Assembly (NCBI GenBank): GCA_937891465.1
Contig: CALAHF010000097.1
Coordinates: 110,134-174,133, forward strand
Reading direction: 5' to 3'
Origin: an uncultured Verrucomicrobiales bacterium
Lineage (GTDB): Bacteria; Verrucomicrobiota; Verrucomicrobiia; Verrucomicrobiales; DEV007
DNA: 64,000 bases
Translations under genes and position numbers: made by a program
Notes under the pieces: generated by a model
Told to the model about the DNA's origin: nothing
The model's input: the letters and a program-made list of their open reading frames with translations, nothing else
Databases searched by the model: none
Shown here: positions 7,735-16,608 of the stretch, in pieces
Layout: each line of letters begins with the position of its first letter
How positions within the stretch are numbered: position 1 is the first letter of the stretch

Positions 7735-10563
7735 ATGCCTGACAACCCCCAGATCAAAATCGTTGGCGCGCGCCAGCATAATTTGAAGAACATCAATGTT
7801 ACGATTCCGCGGAATCAACTCGTGGTCATCACAGGCGTTTCGGGTTCGGGGAAATCGTCGCTCGCGTTTGATACGCTGTATGCAGAGGGCCAGCGGCGTT
7901 ATGTGGAATCGCTCTCGGCCTATGCGCGGCAGTTTTTGGATCAATTGGAAAAACCAGAGGTGGATTTCATCGAAGGGCTCACCCCTGCAATTGCGATCGA
8001 GCAGCGTGGCTCGGGCCTGAACCCGCGTTCAACCATTTCGACGACAACGGAGATTTACGATTACCTGCGGATTCTCTACGCGGCACTTGGTCAGCCGCAT
8101 GATCCGAAAACGGGAGCGCCGCTGGTTCGGCACTCGATTCATGACATCGTAGAATTACTGACGGCTTTTCCTGAACGAACCAAGGTGGTGATTCTCGCCC
8201 CGGTCAGTGTTGCAGCAGATGAAGAAACGGCCGATTTTTTTGACCGGCTGAAAAAGCAGGGCTATTTGCGACTGCGGATCAAAGGCGAGATTCTGGAAAT
8301 CGATGATCTCGATCCCGCGAAATTCAAAAACCTGAAAAAGGTGGAGATCGTAATCGACCGTCTTGTGATTCGAGAAGACATCCGCAGCCGGCTCGCAGAT
8401 TCGTTGGAAACAACGCTGAAGCTTTCCGAAACTCGGGTTTCGACGCTGATCCAAGAACCCAGCCGCGAGGAATTCGAGCAACACGATTTCACAACGACGT
8501 TCACAAATCCGGCGACGGGATTTTCGCTGCCAGTGCTGACGCCGAAACATTTTTCGTTCAACAGCCACCTCGGCGCGTGTCCCGAATGTCATGGACTCGG
8601 CACAAACCTCTCGCCCGATCCTGAGCTGTTCGTCCCGAATCCCGACAAGTCGATTGCGCAGGGCGGAATGAAAACCTGGTGGACGGGTTCGAAGTCGAAA
8701 AAGGGCTACCACCAGCGCGGAATCGAAGCGCTCGCAACGCATTTTGGGCAGGACTTGAACGATCCGATTCGATCGATGTCGACAGATTTTAAACGCGCAC
8801 TTTTCTACGGAACGGGCACGGAGAAAATCGGCGCGCCCTGGAATAAAGTGTGGGAAGGCCTTTCCGATCAGGCGATCCGCTTGCTGGAATCGAGCAAGAG
8901 CGAGATGACAAAACGAAACGTGAAACGCTTCATGTCGGCGCGGCCTTGTAAAAACTGCGAAGGCAAACGGCTCAAGGATTCGATCCTGTCGATCACGATG
9001 CCGCATGAAAGTGACCCGCGTTCGATCGAAGAATTTACGCGACTCAGCATTGGCGATTCGATTGAATGGCTCAACGCAATCACTCTGACGGATCAACAGA
9101 AAACCTACGCCGTCGAAGTGCTCAATGAGATTCGAAAGCGGCTTTCATTTCTGAATGAAGTTGGTCTGGGTTATCTTTCACTCGACCGAAAAAGCGGCAC
9201 ATTGTCTGGCGGCGAAAGCCAACGTATTCGTCTCGCGACCCAGCTCGGCGCGGGGTTGGCGGGAGTGCTCTACGTTCTGGATGAACCCAGTATAGGCCTG
9301 CATCAAAGCGATAACGAAAAGCTGATCGGAACGCTGAAAAATCTTCGCGATAAAGGCAATTCAGTGATTGTGGTGGAGCACGACGAAGACACGATTCGCC
9401 AAGCAGATTGCCTGCTCGATCTCGGTCCCGGCGCGGGTGAGCTTGGCGGTGAGCTGCTTGCCATTGGAACACCCCGCGAAGTTGAAGCAAATCCAAATTC
9501 CATCACCGGTGCCTATTTGACTGGTGAAAAATCAATTCAGCTTCCCGCACTAAATGAACTGCTCAGCGCGGATACATTTTTGACGGTTTACGGAGCGCGC
9601 GAACACAATTTAAAAAACGTCGACGCGAAGTTTCCTCTCGGCGCGATGACTGCGGTGACGGGCGTTTCCGGCAGTGGAAAATCCACGTTGGTCGACACCA
9701 TTTTGCGCCGCGCGTTGTTCAAACACTTTCATCAATCCCGAGATAAACCCGGCGAGCACGATTCGATCGAAGGGCTCGATTTGATCGACAAAGTTATCGT
9801 GATCGATCAGGCACCGATTGGGCGCAGCCCGCGCTCCAACCCTGCAACCTACATCGGCGTCTTCGGTCCGATCCGAGATTTGTTCACCCAGCTTCCGCTT
9901 TCACGAACGCGCGGATACGAAGCCGGCCGATTCAGTTTCAACGTTGCCGGCGGTCGTTGCGAAGCCTGCCAAGGCGATGGTTTGATCAAAATCGACATGC
10001 ACTTTCTCAGCGATGTCTACGTGACGTGCGAAGCGTGCGGCGGACGGCGTTACAATCGTGAAACGCTCGACGCTACTTTTCGCGGGAAAAACATCGCCGA
10101 CGTTCTCGAAATGACCGCGAACGAAGCGCGCGAGTTTTTCCAAAAAGTTCCGAAAATCCATCAGCTTTTGAAAGCGCTCTGCGATGTTGGCTTGGGCTAC
10201 GTTCGCCTCGGTCAAAGCGCGACGACGCTTTCCGGCGGCGAAGCCCAGCGTATCAAACTGGCGGCCGAACTCGGCAAAACATCAACCGGCCAAACGCTGT
10301 ATCTCCTCGATGAACCGACCACGGGATTACACTTCGCGGACATCGCGACGCTGCTCGAAGTCTTTTACCGACTTCGCGACGCGGGCAATACACTGATCGT
10401 CATCGAGCACAATTTAGACGTCATCAAATGCGCTGATTGGGTGATCGATCTCGGTCCTGGTGGCGGCGAAAGCGGCGGAAAAATCATTGCCGAAGGCACA
10501 CCTGAATTTGTGGCTCGTGATAAAAAATCGATGACGGGAAAATATTTGAAACGCTATTTCTAA
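7735..10563 (+). CDS. uvrA: Excinuclease ABC subunit A
   Basis: A 942-residue UvrA, the DNA-damage-scanning ATPase of nucleotide excision repair. Both ATPase halves are complete: Walker A GVSGSGKSS (34-42) and GVSGSGKST (643-651), signatures LSGGESQR (about 490) and LSGGEAQR (about 831). The UvrB-binding insertion (about 130-245) is present. The C-terminal zinc finger has both CxxC pairs (from 742 and 765). In the first zinc module only the second pair CPEC (282-285) remains; the first pair is replaced by N258-P-A-T261, which is unusual. ATG 7735 matches the normal UvrA start; the frame opens 5 codons earlier. Confidence 0.95.
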   Translation: MPDNPQIKIVGARQHNLKNINVTIPRNQLVVITGVSGSGKSSLAFDTLYAEGQRRYVESLSAYARQFLDQLEKPEVDFIEGLTPAIAIEQRGSGLNPRSTISTTTEIYDYLRILYAALGQPHDPKTGAPLVRHSIHDIVELLTAFPERTKVVILAPVSVAADEETADFFDRLKKQGYLRLRIKGEILEIDDLDPAKFKNLKKVEIVIDRLVIREDIRSRLADSLETTLKLSETRVSTLIQEPSREEFEQHDFTTTFTNPATGFSLPVLTPKHFSFNSHLGACPECHGLGTNLSPDPELFVPNPDKSIAQGGMKTWWTGSKSKKGYHQRGIEALATHFGQDLNDPIRSMSTDFKRALFYGTGTEKIGAPWNKVWEGLSDQAIRLLESSKSEMTKRNVKRFMSARPCKNCEGKRLKDSILSITMPHESDPRSIEEFTRLSIGDSIEWLNAITLTDQQKTYAVEVLNEIRKRLSFLNEVGLGYLSLDRKSGTLSGGESQRIRLATQLGAGLAGVLYVLDEPSIGLHQSDNEKLIGTLKNLRDKGNSVIVVEHDEDTIRQADCLLDLGPGAGELGGELLAIGTPREVEANPNSITGAYLTGEKSIQLPALNELLSADTFLTVYGAREHNLKNVDAKFPLGAMTAVTGVSGSGKSTLVDTILRRALFKHFHQSRDKPGEHDSIEGLDLIDKVIVIDQAPIGRSPRSNPATYIGVFGPIRDLFTQLPLSRTRGYEAGRFSFNVAGGRCEACQGDGLIKIDMHFLSDVYVTCEACGGRRYNRETLDATFRGKNIADVLEMTANEAREFFQKVPKIHQLLKALCDVGLGYVRLGQSATTLSGGEAQRIKLAAELGKTSTGQTLYLLDEPTTGLHFADIATLLEVFYRLRDAGNTLIVIEHNLDVIKCADWVIDLGPGGGESGGKIIAEGTPEFVARDKKSMTGKYLKRYF

Positions 10564-10572
10564 GCGCCAATT

Positions 10573-11373
10573 TCACTTTTCCATTTCAGCGATCACTTCA
10601 AGAACAAACGCGGAATGCACCGCGTAAGCAATTCCGAGCGGATGCCGAATGATCCGCTGAACGTTCTTTGATTCCTGAATGGTTTCTTTGGTCCAACGCT
10701 GGCCCAAAACAAAACCCATCACAACAGGTCCCCCGTCCCCCCTCTTCATTTCGGAATGAATGACTGGGCCGCCGCTATCTCCACCGAAAGCGGTCATATC
10801 GATTAAAAATTGGGTATGAGATGCGATCGGAACAATCGGATAGCTTGCTATTGCTCCCTTTCGGATAATCGGAAAGCCGGCTCCGTTCGCTTCATCACGC
10901 TCCGGAAAAACCGCCGCAAAAACGACGTCGCCGGTGTGGATACCTTTCGCATCTTCAGCTGTTGCCAATGCACTTACAGGCAGAGCGGTGAGTTCTTCTT
11001 TCGCGGTCAATTCCTTCGGCAACAACAAGACCGCTAAATCCAACTTCGGGTGCTTTTTCCAAAGCGGTTTGCCATCCACGCTTCGGATCGTCACCGACAG
11101 ATCTTTCCGCTGAAACTGAGCCTGGTCGGGGTTTTTCTTTCGCCCCACCAAAAGGATGGTCGGGTCTTTAATTTTATCGAAAACATGGTTGGCCGTCACC
11201 AAATAGGTCGCTTCACCGTTTTTCACCAGCAAACCAGTCGCTGTCGAGTCTTTGTGAAAAATCTTAAACGTCGAGAGCGCCACTTTTTCCACCGACTCGT
11301 CCGCGAATGCAGCAGACATCGATAAAAGGGCGTATCCCACAAAGGAAACGAGCGCAGGGATTCGATTGAACAT
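10573..11373 (-). CDS. Exported trypsin-like serine protease
   Basis: A 266-residue protein with a signal peptide (hydrophobic residues 7-22, then AFADES). The chymotrypsin-fold triad is visible: His in VTANHVFD, Asp in PKLDLAVLLL and Ser in AFGGDSGGPV. No PDZ domain follows, so it is shorter than DegP/HtrA proteins. It lies tail to tail with uvrA, only nine bases apart, so the two share no obvious terminator. Target unknown; periplasmic or envelope protein handling is the likely setting. Confidence 0.75.
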   Translation of the reverse strand: MFNRIPALVSFVGYALLSMSAAFADESVEKVALSTFKIFHKDSTATGLLVKNGEATYLVTANHVFDKIKDPTILLVGRKKNPDQAQFQRKDLSVTIRSVDGKPLWKKHPKLDLAVLLLPKELTAKEELTALPVSALATAEDAKGIHTGDVVFAAVFPERDEANGAGFPIIRKGAIASYPIVPIASHTQFLIDMTAFGGDSGGPVIHSEMKRGDGGPVVMGFVLGQRWTKETIQESKNVQRIIRHPLGIAYAVHSAFVLEVIAEMEK

Positions 11374-11395
11374 GGCTTAGAAAAAGTCAATTTTT

Positions 11396-11438
11396 CGATC
11401 CAACAGGGTATGTTCGATGAACCAACCCTATTGCTTCG
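11396..11438 (+). repeat. 43-bp palindromic repeat, copy 4 (close to consensus)
   Basis: Left arm CGATCCAACAGGGT, centre GTTCGATGAAC, right arm CCCTATTGCTTCG. It lies between two minus-strand genes, 12 bases beyond the lipoprotein stop codon. Confidence 0.8.
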
Positions 11439-11450
11439 CAGAAGCGCGAT

Positions 11451-11984
11451 TTAGCGGGGGATCGCTGGAATTTTAGGCGGGAGACGCTTTTTGCTGTATT
11501 GCTCGCCTGGCTGAAACAAGAATCCGGGGTTTTGGCTAAGCTGCTCATAACGAGTTAATTGGAACTCAGGCAGCTTTAAATTTGAATTAGGATCGTAAAC
11601 CTCCGCACCAGTGAAGTTTCCGTAGATCCGATACTCGTAGTTGTGATCGAACCCGTGTTTAGGGCCACTCACGGGAGTTTCAGCAAGACGATCAGGAGTG
11701 TGAGCAATGGCCTCATTTATGATGACCAATTTCGCCTGTGACCACGGCTGGCCGGGCTTACGCAAATACCCCCAAAATCGAGTGCCTTCCGTCCACCAAC
11801 GACGTCCGATGTAATAATCGCCACGAGGTTCCAGAGCGATCTCCGCATTGCGAGCTTTCACTGCAGGATGATTTGAATTGAAGCCACCTCCACCAGAGCC
11901 ACCGCCAGTGGTTTGGCAGGAAGTGAATAAGAGAGCGGGAAAAATAGCAATCGCGAGCGCGATTTGTTGAAGCAGTTTTGTCAT
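11451..11984 (-). CDS. Lipoprotein of unknown function
   Basis: A 177-residue protein with a classic lipoprotein signal: a hydrophobic core (AIAIFPALLF) and the lipobox LFTSC with Cys at residue 23, then a Gly/Ser-rich linker. The mature part contains GRRWWTEGTRFWGYLRKP and many aromatic residues. I do not recognise a family. It follows the mntR-like gene on the same strand after 30 bases and may share its transcript. Confidence 0.65.
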   Translation of the reverse strand: MTKLLQQIALAIAIFPALLFTSCQTTGGGSGGGGFNSNHPAVKARNAEIALEPRGDYYIGRRWWTEGTRFWGYLRKPGQPWSQAKLVIINEAIAHTPDRLAETPVSGPKHGFDHNYEYRIYGNFTGAEVYDPNSNLKLPEFQLTRYEQLSQNPGFLFQPGEQYSKKRLPPKIPAIPR

Positions 11985-12014
11985 GTCGGCGGATGAACTG
12001 ATGGCGGAAAAAAT

Positions 12015-12443
12015 TCAGTTAGCGGTTGCTGACCGAATACGGTCACAAAGGTCGTCGTCTTTCTTTAATTCGGTAACTATTTGCTGTATGCCTTTTAAAG
12101 TCTGGGAACTGACGTGATGTTCCATGCCCTCAACGTCGCGATAGGCGGTTTCATCATCGATTCCGAGAAGTTTTAAAAATTCTTCCAATATACTATGCCT
12201 TTTGATGATTCGTCGAGCGAGTTCTTCACCTTCTCGCGTTAGGGTCATCCCACGGTATTTTTCGTGTTTCACGAGGCCTTTTTCGTCGAGGCGGCGCACC
12301 ATGTTGGAAACGCTGGGCGGCGCAATCCCAAGCCCCGAGGCGACATCAGCCACTCGGGCGTAGCCTTTCTCGTCGATCAACGTGTGTATGATCTCGAGGT
12401 AATCTTCGACCGCAGTCGATTCTGGAGTAACGATATTGGGCAT
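12015..12443 (-). CDS. mntR: DtxR/MntR-family metal-dependent repressor
   Basis: A 142-residue winged-helix regulator. The N-terminal AVEDYLEIIHTLIDEKGYARVADVA and the helix-turn-helix LGIAPPSVSNMVRRLDEKGLVKHEKYRGMTLT are typical of the DtxR/MntR family. The dimerisation and metal region follows (RHSILEEFLKLLGI and VEGMEHHVS, with Asp/Glu/His ligands as in MntR). There is no C-terminal SH3-like domain, so it resembles Mn-responsive MntR more than DtxR. It lies 21 bases after the NusG-like gene on the same strand; no manganese transporter is in the window. Confidence 0.8.
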   Translation of the reverse strand: MPNIVTPESTAVEDYLEIIHTLIDEKGYARVADVASGLGIAPPSVSNMVRRLDEKGLVKHEKYRGMTLTREGEELARRIIKRHSILEEFLKLLGIDDETAYRDVEGMEHHVSSQTLKGIQQIVTELKKDDDLCDRIRSATAN

Positions 12444-12464
12444 TGTGGCCGGGAACTAAAAAAC

Positions 12465-13013
12465 TCAATAATGTCTCACATCCCCCGGCTTTCGCACTAT
12501 TTTCAGGGAAACTTCGGCTTCGCGTTCCTCGCCAAGCCATTCGAGTAAAGTATTCACGCGCTCCTGAGACGGAAGGACTTGGGTAACGACGGTTTGCAGA
12601 CCTTTCATCGGCCCCTGCACCACCTCGATGGTGTCTCCGACCTCAATTTGGGGCTCGATCACGCGAATTTCTTTTTCTTCGGCAGGGAATTCGGCCCGCA
12701 GCTCAGTGAGATAGCTTTCTTCAATCGTTGGATAAATGTCTCCGAAATGAAGGACTCCGCTGACATTCGGCGTTCCGTTGATGTGCCGAAGCTGATTTTC
12801 GAAATCAAATTTAGCAAAAACGTAGCTGGGGAATAGGGCCTCAAAAAACCAGACAGGGCCTCGTCGGGTGGCTTTTTCGTAACGAATCCGCGGACAAAAA
12901 ACAGAGGCTCCATCGATGCGATCCAAATGCGCGGCAGCGAGATGCTCGGCTTTTGGCTTCGCTCGGACGCAATACCAAAAGGGTTCGGCGCTGGAGGGTT
13001 CTTTTTCTGACAT
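12465..13013 (-). CDS. NusG/RfaH-type transcription elongation factor paralogue
   Basis: A 182-residue protein with an N-terminal NGN domain (WYCVRAKPKAEHLAAAHLDR, then LFPSYVFAKFD) and a C-terminal KOW motif (EVGDTIEVVQGPMKGLQTVV). The housekeeping NusG gene is normally beside secE and the rplK operon, which are absent here, so this is more likely a specialised paralogue like RfaH or LoaP that lets RNA polymerase read through long surface-polysaccharide operons. It is divergent from an RmlC-like cupin and MsbA-like exporter, which fits that idea. Confidence 0.8.
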   Translation of the reverse strand: MSEKEPSSAEPFWYCVRAKPKAEHLAAAHLDRIDGASVFCPRIRYEKATRRGPVWFFEALFPSYVFAKFDFENQLRHINGTPNVSGVLHFGDIYPTIEESYLTELRAEFPAEEKEIRVIEPQIEVGDTIEVVQGPMKGLQTVVTQVLPSQERVNTLLEWLGEEREAEVSLKIVRKPGDVRHY

Positions 13014-13109
13014 GGATTACGTGAATTTACGGAAAGATCCCGCTTTTGAAAGCAAGAACCGCGACTCTTGCATCGGAGAGGTTCCTGACGTAAGCGTTGG
13101 CCCTATTTT

Positions 13110-13889
13110 ATGAGCAGCGACGACTCTCAATCGACTGAAAACGAACTGTGGCGAGGCCTGAATGACAAGGCTCGCGCGGCATTGGATACCCGAAACTACG
13201 CAAAAAAAGACGTAGCGACACGTTTAGCGACGACTGGCGTGGATGCAGGGGAAATCGTGACTGATGCTCCCGGACCAAAAGCCGGACTCGAAGACGCGTG
13301 GATTCCCGGTGTGGAGATTTTTCCGCGTAATGTTTATCAGCAGCGTCATCGCGGCTGGTTTGCTGAATTCGCACGTCTCACCGAAGGCCGCCTCAACGAC
13401 ATCGGTTTTACTCCACAGCAATGGGCGACGGCAACCATGTTTGCCGGAACGGCGAAGGGATTCCACATTCACCCACCGTCGATTCCTGCCGATCAGGATC
13501 CAGCTGAATGGCATCAGAAACTGTTCCCGAGTGCAACTGAATCAACCAACTACGAAGATCGCCCTTACGGTGAAGAGCAGTGGGACGCGATGTTTTTTGT
13601 GCAAGGCATGATCGAATTTCTCCTGCTCGACGAACGGGCCGGAATGCCGCGGAAAGCGATGCGTTTCATAATTGATGGCGACAATTATCCCGGCAAAAAC
13701 AACATCGGACTCGTCATTCCATCGGGAGTCGCTCATGCCTTACGTTGTGCGAGTTCCGAAGATGTGATCATGGTTTACGGAACAAGTACGACATTCAATC
13801 CCCCATTTGAAGGCCGACTTCACAGCGATGCGGAAAATTGCCCGCTGCCAGACGAGTGGGACCGCTATTTTTTGGATAACGAATCCTAA
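13110..13889 (+). CDS. RmlC-like cupin protein
   Basis: A 259-residue protein with a cupin fold similar to dTDP-4-dehydrorhamnose 3,5-epimerase: EIFPRNVYQQRHRGWFAEF parallels the RmlC start of the barrel, GTAKGFHIHPPS the active-site His strand, and GLVIPSGVAHALRC the closing cupin motif. A region of extra residues (about 125-165) makes it longer than RmlC, which is usually about 180. Nucleotide-sugar epimerase or binding activity is an inference. It is followed 31 bases later by the MsbA-like gene. Confidence 0.65.
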   Translation: MSSDDSQSTENELWRGLNDKARAALDTRNYAKKDVATRLATTGVDAGEIVTDAPGPKAGLEDAWIPGVEIFPRNVYQQRHRGWFAEFARLTEGRLNDIGFTPQQWATATMFAGTAKGFHIHPPSIPADQDPAEWHQKLFPSATESTNYEDRPYGEEQWDAMFFVQGMIEFLLLDERAGMPRKAMRFIIDGDNYPGKNNIGLVIPSGVAHALRCASSEDVIMVYGTSTTFNPPFEGRLHSDAENCPLPDEWDRYFLDNES

Positions 13890-13920
13890 GATTTCGGATC
13901 TCGATCCGTCACAATATCTC

Positions 13921-15978
13921 ATGGCAAAAGACGCCCCAGAAGATCAGGCCCAACGGCAACGAAAGATCACCGGAAAAGAAATAGCAACGATGTCGTCGGG
14001 CGATTTCATGAAGGAGGCAAAAGCGCCCTACCGGCGCTTGATGGGCTATGTGAAGCCGTATAAGACGCGGTTTATCCTCGGGATTATTTTCGGTGTTTTA
14101 GCAGGCACGTTTAACGGATTGCTGTTGGTGGTGTTGAGAACCGTTTTTACGGTTGTTTTGCCCGCGGCTCCCAGCAAAACCGATCAATTGACGGATACTC
14201 TCGACCAAATGGTCCAGGAGCACGTGGTCGAAGAGTCTGAAATTGTCAAAATGCGGACAGAAATCGCTGATATGAGCGAAGTCGTTGGTGATATCAAACC
14301 CTTCGAAGACTTCCCATTTTGGCAGGATATAGTGATTGAACGCCCTGATGTTGCGGCAGATAAACAGTGGATTTTCGTTGGGATCGTTTGCCTCAGCGTG
14401 CCTCTATTGCTGCTGGTTCGCGGCCTTTTCACCTATTTCCACCAATATTGCATGCTGTGGATCAACACTCGCGTGCTCTACAATCTGCGCGACGAAGCCT
14501 ATTCCAGCCTAATCAATCAATCGCTGACCTTTTACAACAAGGCGAAACAAGGCGAATTGCTGCAGGGAGTTTTCAACCAAACCCGAATGGCTGCATCAGC
14601 AGGAACGGATCTTTTAAGCGCTTTCATCAAGCACCCGATTTCAATCGTGATGATTTTTGGAGTTCTTCTCTGCTTTGACTGGGTTTACACGCTCGGTGCG
14701 ATGGTCGTTTTTCCACTTTGCATTCTCCCTGTGAGTTACATTTCGCGGAAAGTCCGCAAAGCCGGAGCTCAAGAAGAAGAGGAAGCGGGTGCCATCATGG
14801 TGATTATGCAGGAAAGTTTTTCCGGCATTCGGGTCGTGAAAAGTCACGGGCGGGAAGAGTTCGAGCGCAAAAAATTTAATAAAGCGAGCCAGCGTATGAG
14901 CGAATTCATCATGCGATGGCGCAAGGCAGTGGAAATCACCGGCCCACTCGTTGAAACAGTGGCTTCGTTCGGAATGGCTCTCGGTTTGATGTATGCCTTT
15001 TTCCAACAAATCGATGCCGGAAAATTTTTGATTTTGAACATGGGCCTGATGTCAATCTACCCCCACGCCAAAGCCCTCGGACGCACGCAAATAATGCTGC
15101 AAAAATGCCTGATGGCGACGTCGAAGGTGTTCAGTTTCATCGATGCTGAAAAAGACGTGCCTGACAAAGAAGACGCCATCATTTTGAAAGACGCGAAAGG
15201 CTCCATTCAGCTCGAAGACGTCACATTCGGTTACCAGAAATGGAATCCAGTCCTGAAAAGGGTGAACCTCGAGTTCGAGCCAGGCAAATACTACGCTCTC
15301 GTTGGCGAAAGTGGTTCCGGAAAATCGACTATCATGTCGATGCTCATGCGATTCTATGACGTAGATGAAGGGCGAATCGTTCTCGATGGAAACGACCTTC
15401 GCGACTACTGCCAATCCTCGTTGCGAGATCAAATCGGAATTGTGAACCAGGAAACTTTCCTTTTTCACGACACGATTTACAATAACATCAGGTATGGAAA
15501 GCTCGACGCGACGCAGGCTGAAATCGAGGCCGCAGCTGAATTGGCTTACGCCCACGAATTCATCACCGAGCAAGAAAACGGCTACGAGACCGAGCTTGGG
15601 GACAAAGGTTGCACACTATCAGGCGGCCAACAGCAGCGAATTTCAATCGCACGGGCGATTTTACGCGACGCCCCTATTTTGTTGCTCGACGAGGCCTACT
15701 CCTCGCTCGATGCCGAGTCCGAAAAGAAAATTCACCTCGCTCTCGAGAAATTGATTCAGGGTAAAACCGTCATCGCGATTGCCCACCGGCTTTCGACGAT
15801 TCTAAATGCCGATCAAATCATCGTCATGTCCCCCGGAGGGAACATCGTCGATCAAGGTACTCACGAGGAATTGCTCGGTCGCTGTGAAAACTATCAAGAA
15901 CTCTACCGCCTCCAGTTCAGCAGCCCTGATCCGCTTGAAGAGGCTTTGGAAGAAGACGCCGCGAAAGCGGATGCCTAA
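13921..15978 (+). CDS. MsbA-like ABC transporter (membrane plus ATPase domains)
   Basis: A 685-residue half-transporter. Six membrane helices span about residues 55-355. The C-terminal ATPase has Walker A GESGSGKST (about 462), signature LSGGQQQR (about 566), Walker B ILLLDEAYSSLD and the H-loop IAIAHRLST. Such exporters flip lipid A core or other lipids outward. An unusual feature is a long hydrophilic loop of about 75 residues between helices 1 and 2 (DQLTDTLDQMVQEH and on), predicted on the outer side. The ATG at 13921 fits the domain start; the frame opens 114 bases earlier inside the cupin gene. Confidence 0.85.
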   Translation: MAKDAPEDQAQRQRKITGKEIATMSSGDFMKEAKAPYRRLMGYVKPYKTRFILGIIFGVLAGTFNGLLLVVLRTVFTVVLPAAPSKTDQLTDTLDQMVQEHVVEESEIVKMRTEIADMSEVVGDIKPFEDFPFWQDIVIERPDVAADKQWIFVGIVCLSVPLLLLVRGLFTYFHQYCMLWINTRVLYNLRDEAYSSLINQSLTFYNKAKQGELLQGVFNQTRMAASAGTDLLSAFIKHPISIVMIFGVLLCFDWVYTLGAMVVFPLCILPVSYISRKVRKAGAQEEEEAGAIMVIMQESFSGIRVVKSHGREEFERKKFNKASQRMSEFIMRWRKAVEITGPLVETVASFGMALGLMYAFFQQIDAGKFLILNMGLMSIYPHAKALGRTQIMLQKCLMATSKVFSFIDAEKDVPDKEDAIILKDAKGSIQLEDVTFGYQKWNPVLKRVNLEFEPGKYYALVGESGSGKSTIMSMLMRFYDVDEGRIVLDGNDLRDYCQSSLRDQIGIVNQETFLFHDTIYNNIRYGKLDATQAEIEAAAELAYAHEFITEQENGYETELGDKGCTLSGGQQQRISIARAILRDAPILLLDEAYSSLDAESEKKIHLALEKLIQGKTVIAIAHRLSTILNADQIIVMSPGGNIVDQGTHEELLGRCENYQELYRLQFSSPDPLEEALEEDAAKADA

Positions 15979-16030
15979 TCTTCGCGAGCTTCCACCTCCA
16001 AGGACGGTTACAAAAAGGGCAAATCAGTTC

Positions 16031-16058
16031 AAAAAAACAGTTTCAAAAAAACAGTTTC
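16031..16058 (+). repeat. Perfect 14-bp tandem duplication in a leader region
   Basis: AAAAAAACAGTTTC occurs twice in a row (16031-16044 and 16045-16058) with partial copies on both sides. A short inverted repeat CTATTC-AAAC-GAATAG follows at 16088-16103, before the gene starting at 16118. It could be an operator-like array or simple slippage. Confidence 0.5.
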
Positions 16059-16117
16059 AAAAATCCGTTTTAAGGTTATTATGAACACTATTCAAACGAA
16101 TAGAAAAACACTTCACG

Positions 16118-16540
16118 ATGCCTGCCCTGATCATGCCTTTTCCGCTTTATTTTGATTCTGAAGACTTCACTTCGCTGAAACCGGCTCCGTCGGAAGAGAA
16201 TTCACGAATCACAGAAGAAACCAAGTTTTCGTCAGCAAACTCGGGAGGTTATGACGCCGACCTGGTTCGTTCCGTTTGGGAATGCGCCGAAGTAGTCCCT
16301 GGGAACGACCCTGAGCTCTGGCGCAAAGACGAATTCGGCGCGTGGATCCATCGCCTTAATTACGGTCGACGGAATTCTGAATTCGGCTGGGAAATTTGCG
16401 ATGTGAACACCGGCGGAAATTCCGACCTACTGGCACTTCGGCCCATGCAGTGGCAGAATTACATCGACCAAGTTGCCGCGCTAACTCAAAGCCGCGTAAC
16501 CGCCTGTGGGATTCACAACAGCCGCCTCGCTGCCGCTTGA
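16118..16540 (+). CDS. Small HNH-derived protein lacking the HNH catalytic residues
   Basis: A 140-residue protein. Residues 48-115 carry VVPGNDPELWRKDEFGAWIHR, NYGRRNSEFGWEI and LRPMQWQNYIDQ, the framework of a family of small HNH-like proteins in which WEIDH is followed by a later W-x-N-N. Here WEIDH has become WEICD and the second Asn is Tyr, so the metal-binding nuclease residues look lost. It is preceded by a tandem repeat and followed by a 43-bp repeat. An ATG at 16133 is an alternative start. Function unknown. Confidence 0.6.
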   Translation: MPALIMPFPLYFDSEDFTSLKPAPSEENSRITEETKFSSANSGGYDADLVRSVWECAEVVPGNDPELWRKDEFGAWIHRLNYGRRNSEFGWEICDVNTGGNSDLLALRPMQWQNYIDQVAALTQSRVTACGIHNSRLAAA

Positions 16541-16559
16541 AGTCGGATCCGATTTTCCA

Positions 16560-16602
16560 CGATCGAATAGGGTTCGTTCGATGAACGGATAGGGTCTGAT
16601 CA
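16560..16602 (+). repeat. 43-bp palindromic repeat, copy 5, right arm flipped
   Basis: The left arm CGATCGAATAGGGT and centre CGTTCGATGAAC are standard, but the right arm reads GGATAGGGTCTGATC, so AGGGT is repeated directly instead of inverted. It lies between two convergent genes. Confidence 0.65.
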
Positions 16603-16608
16603 TTTTAC

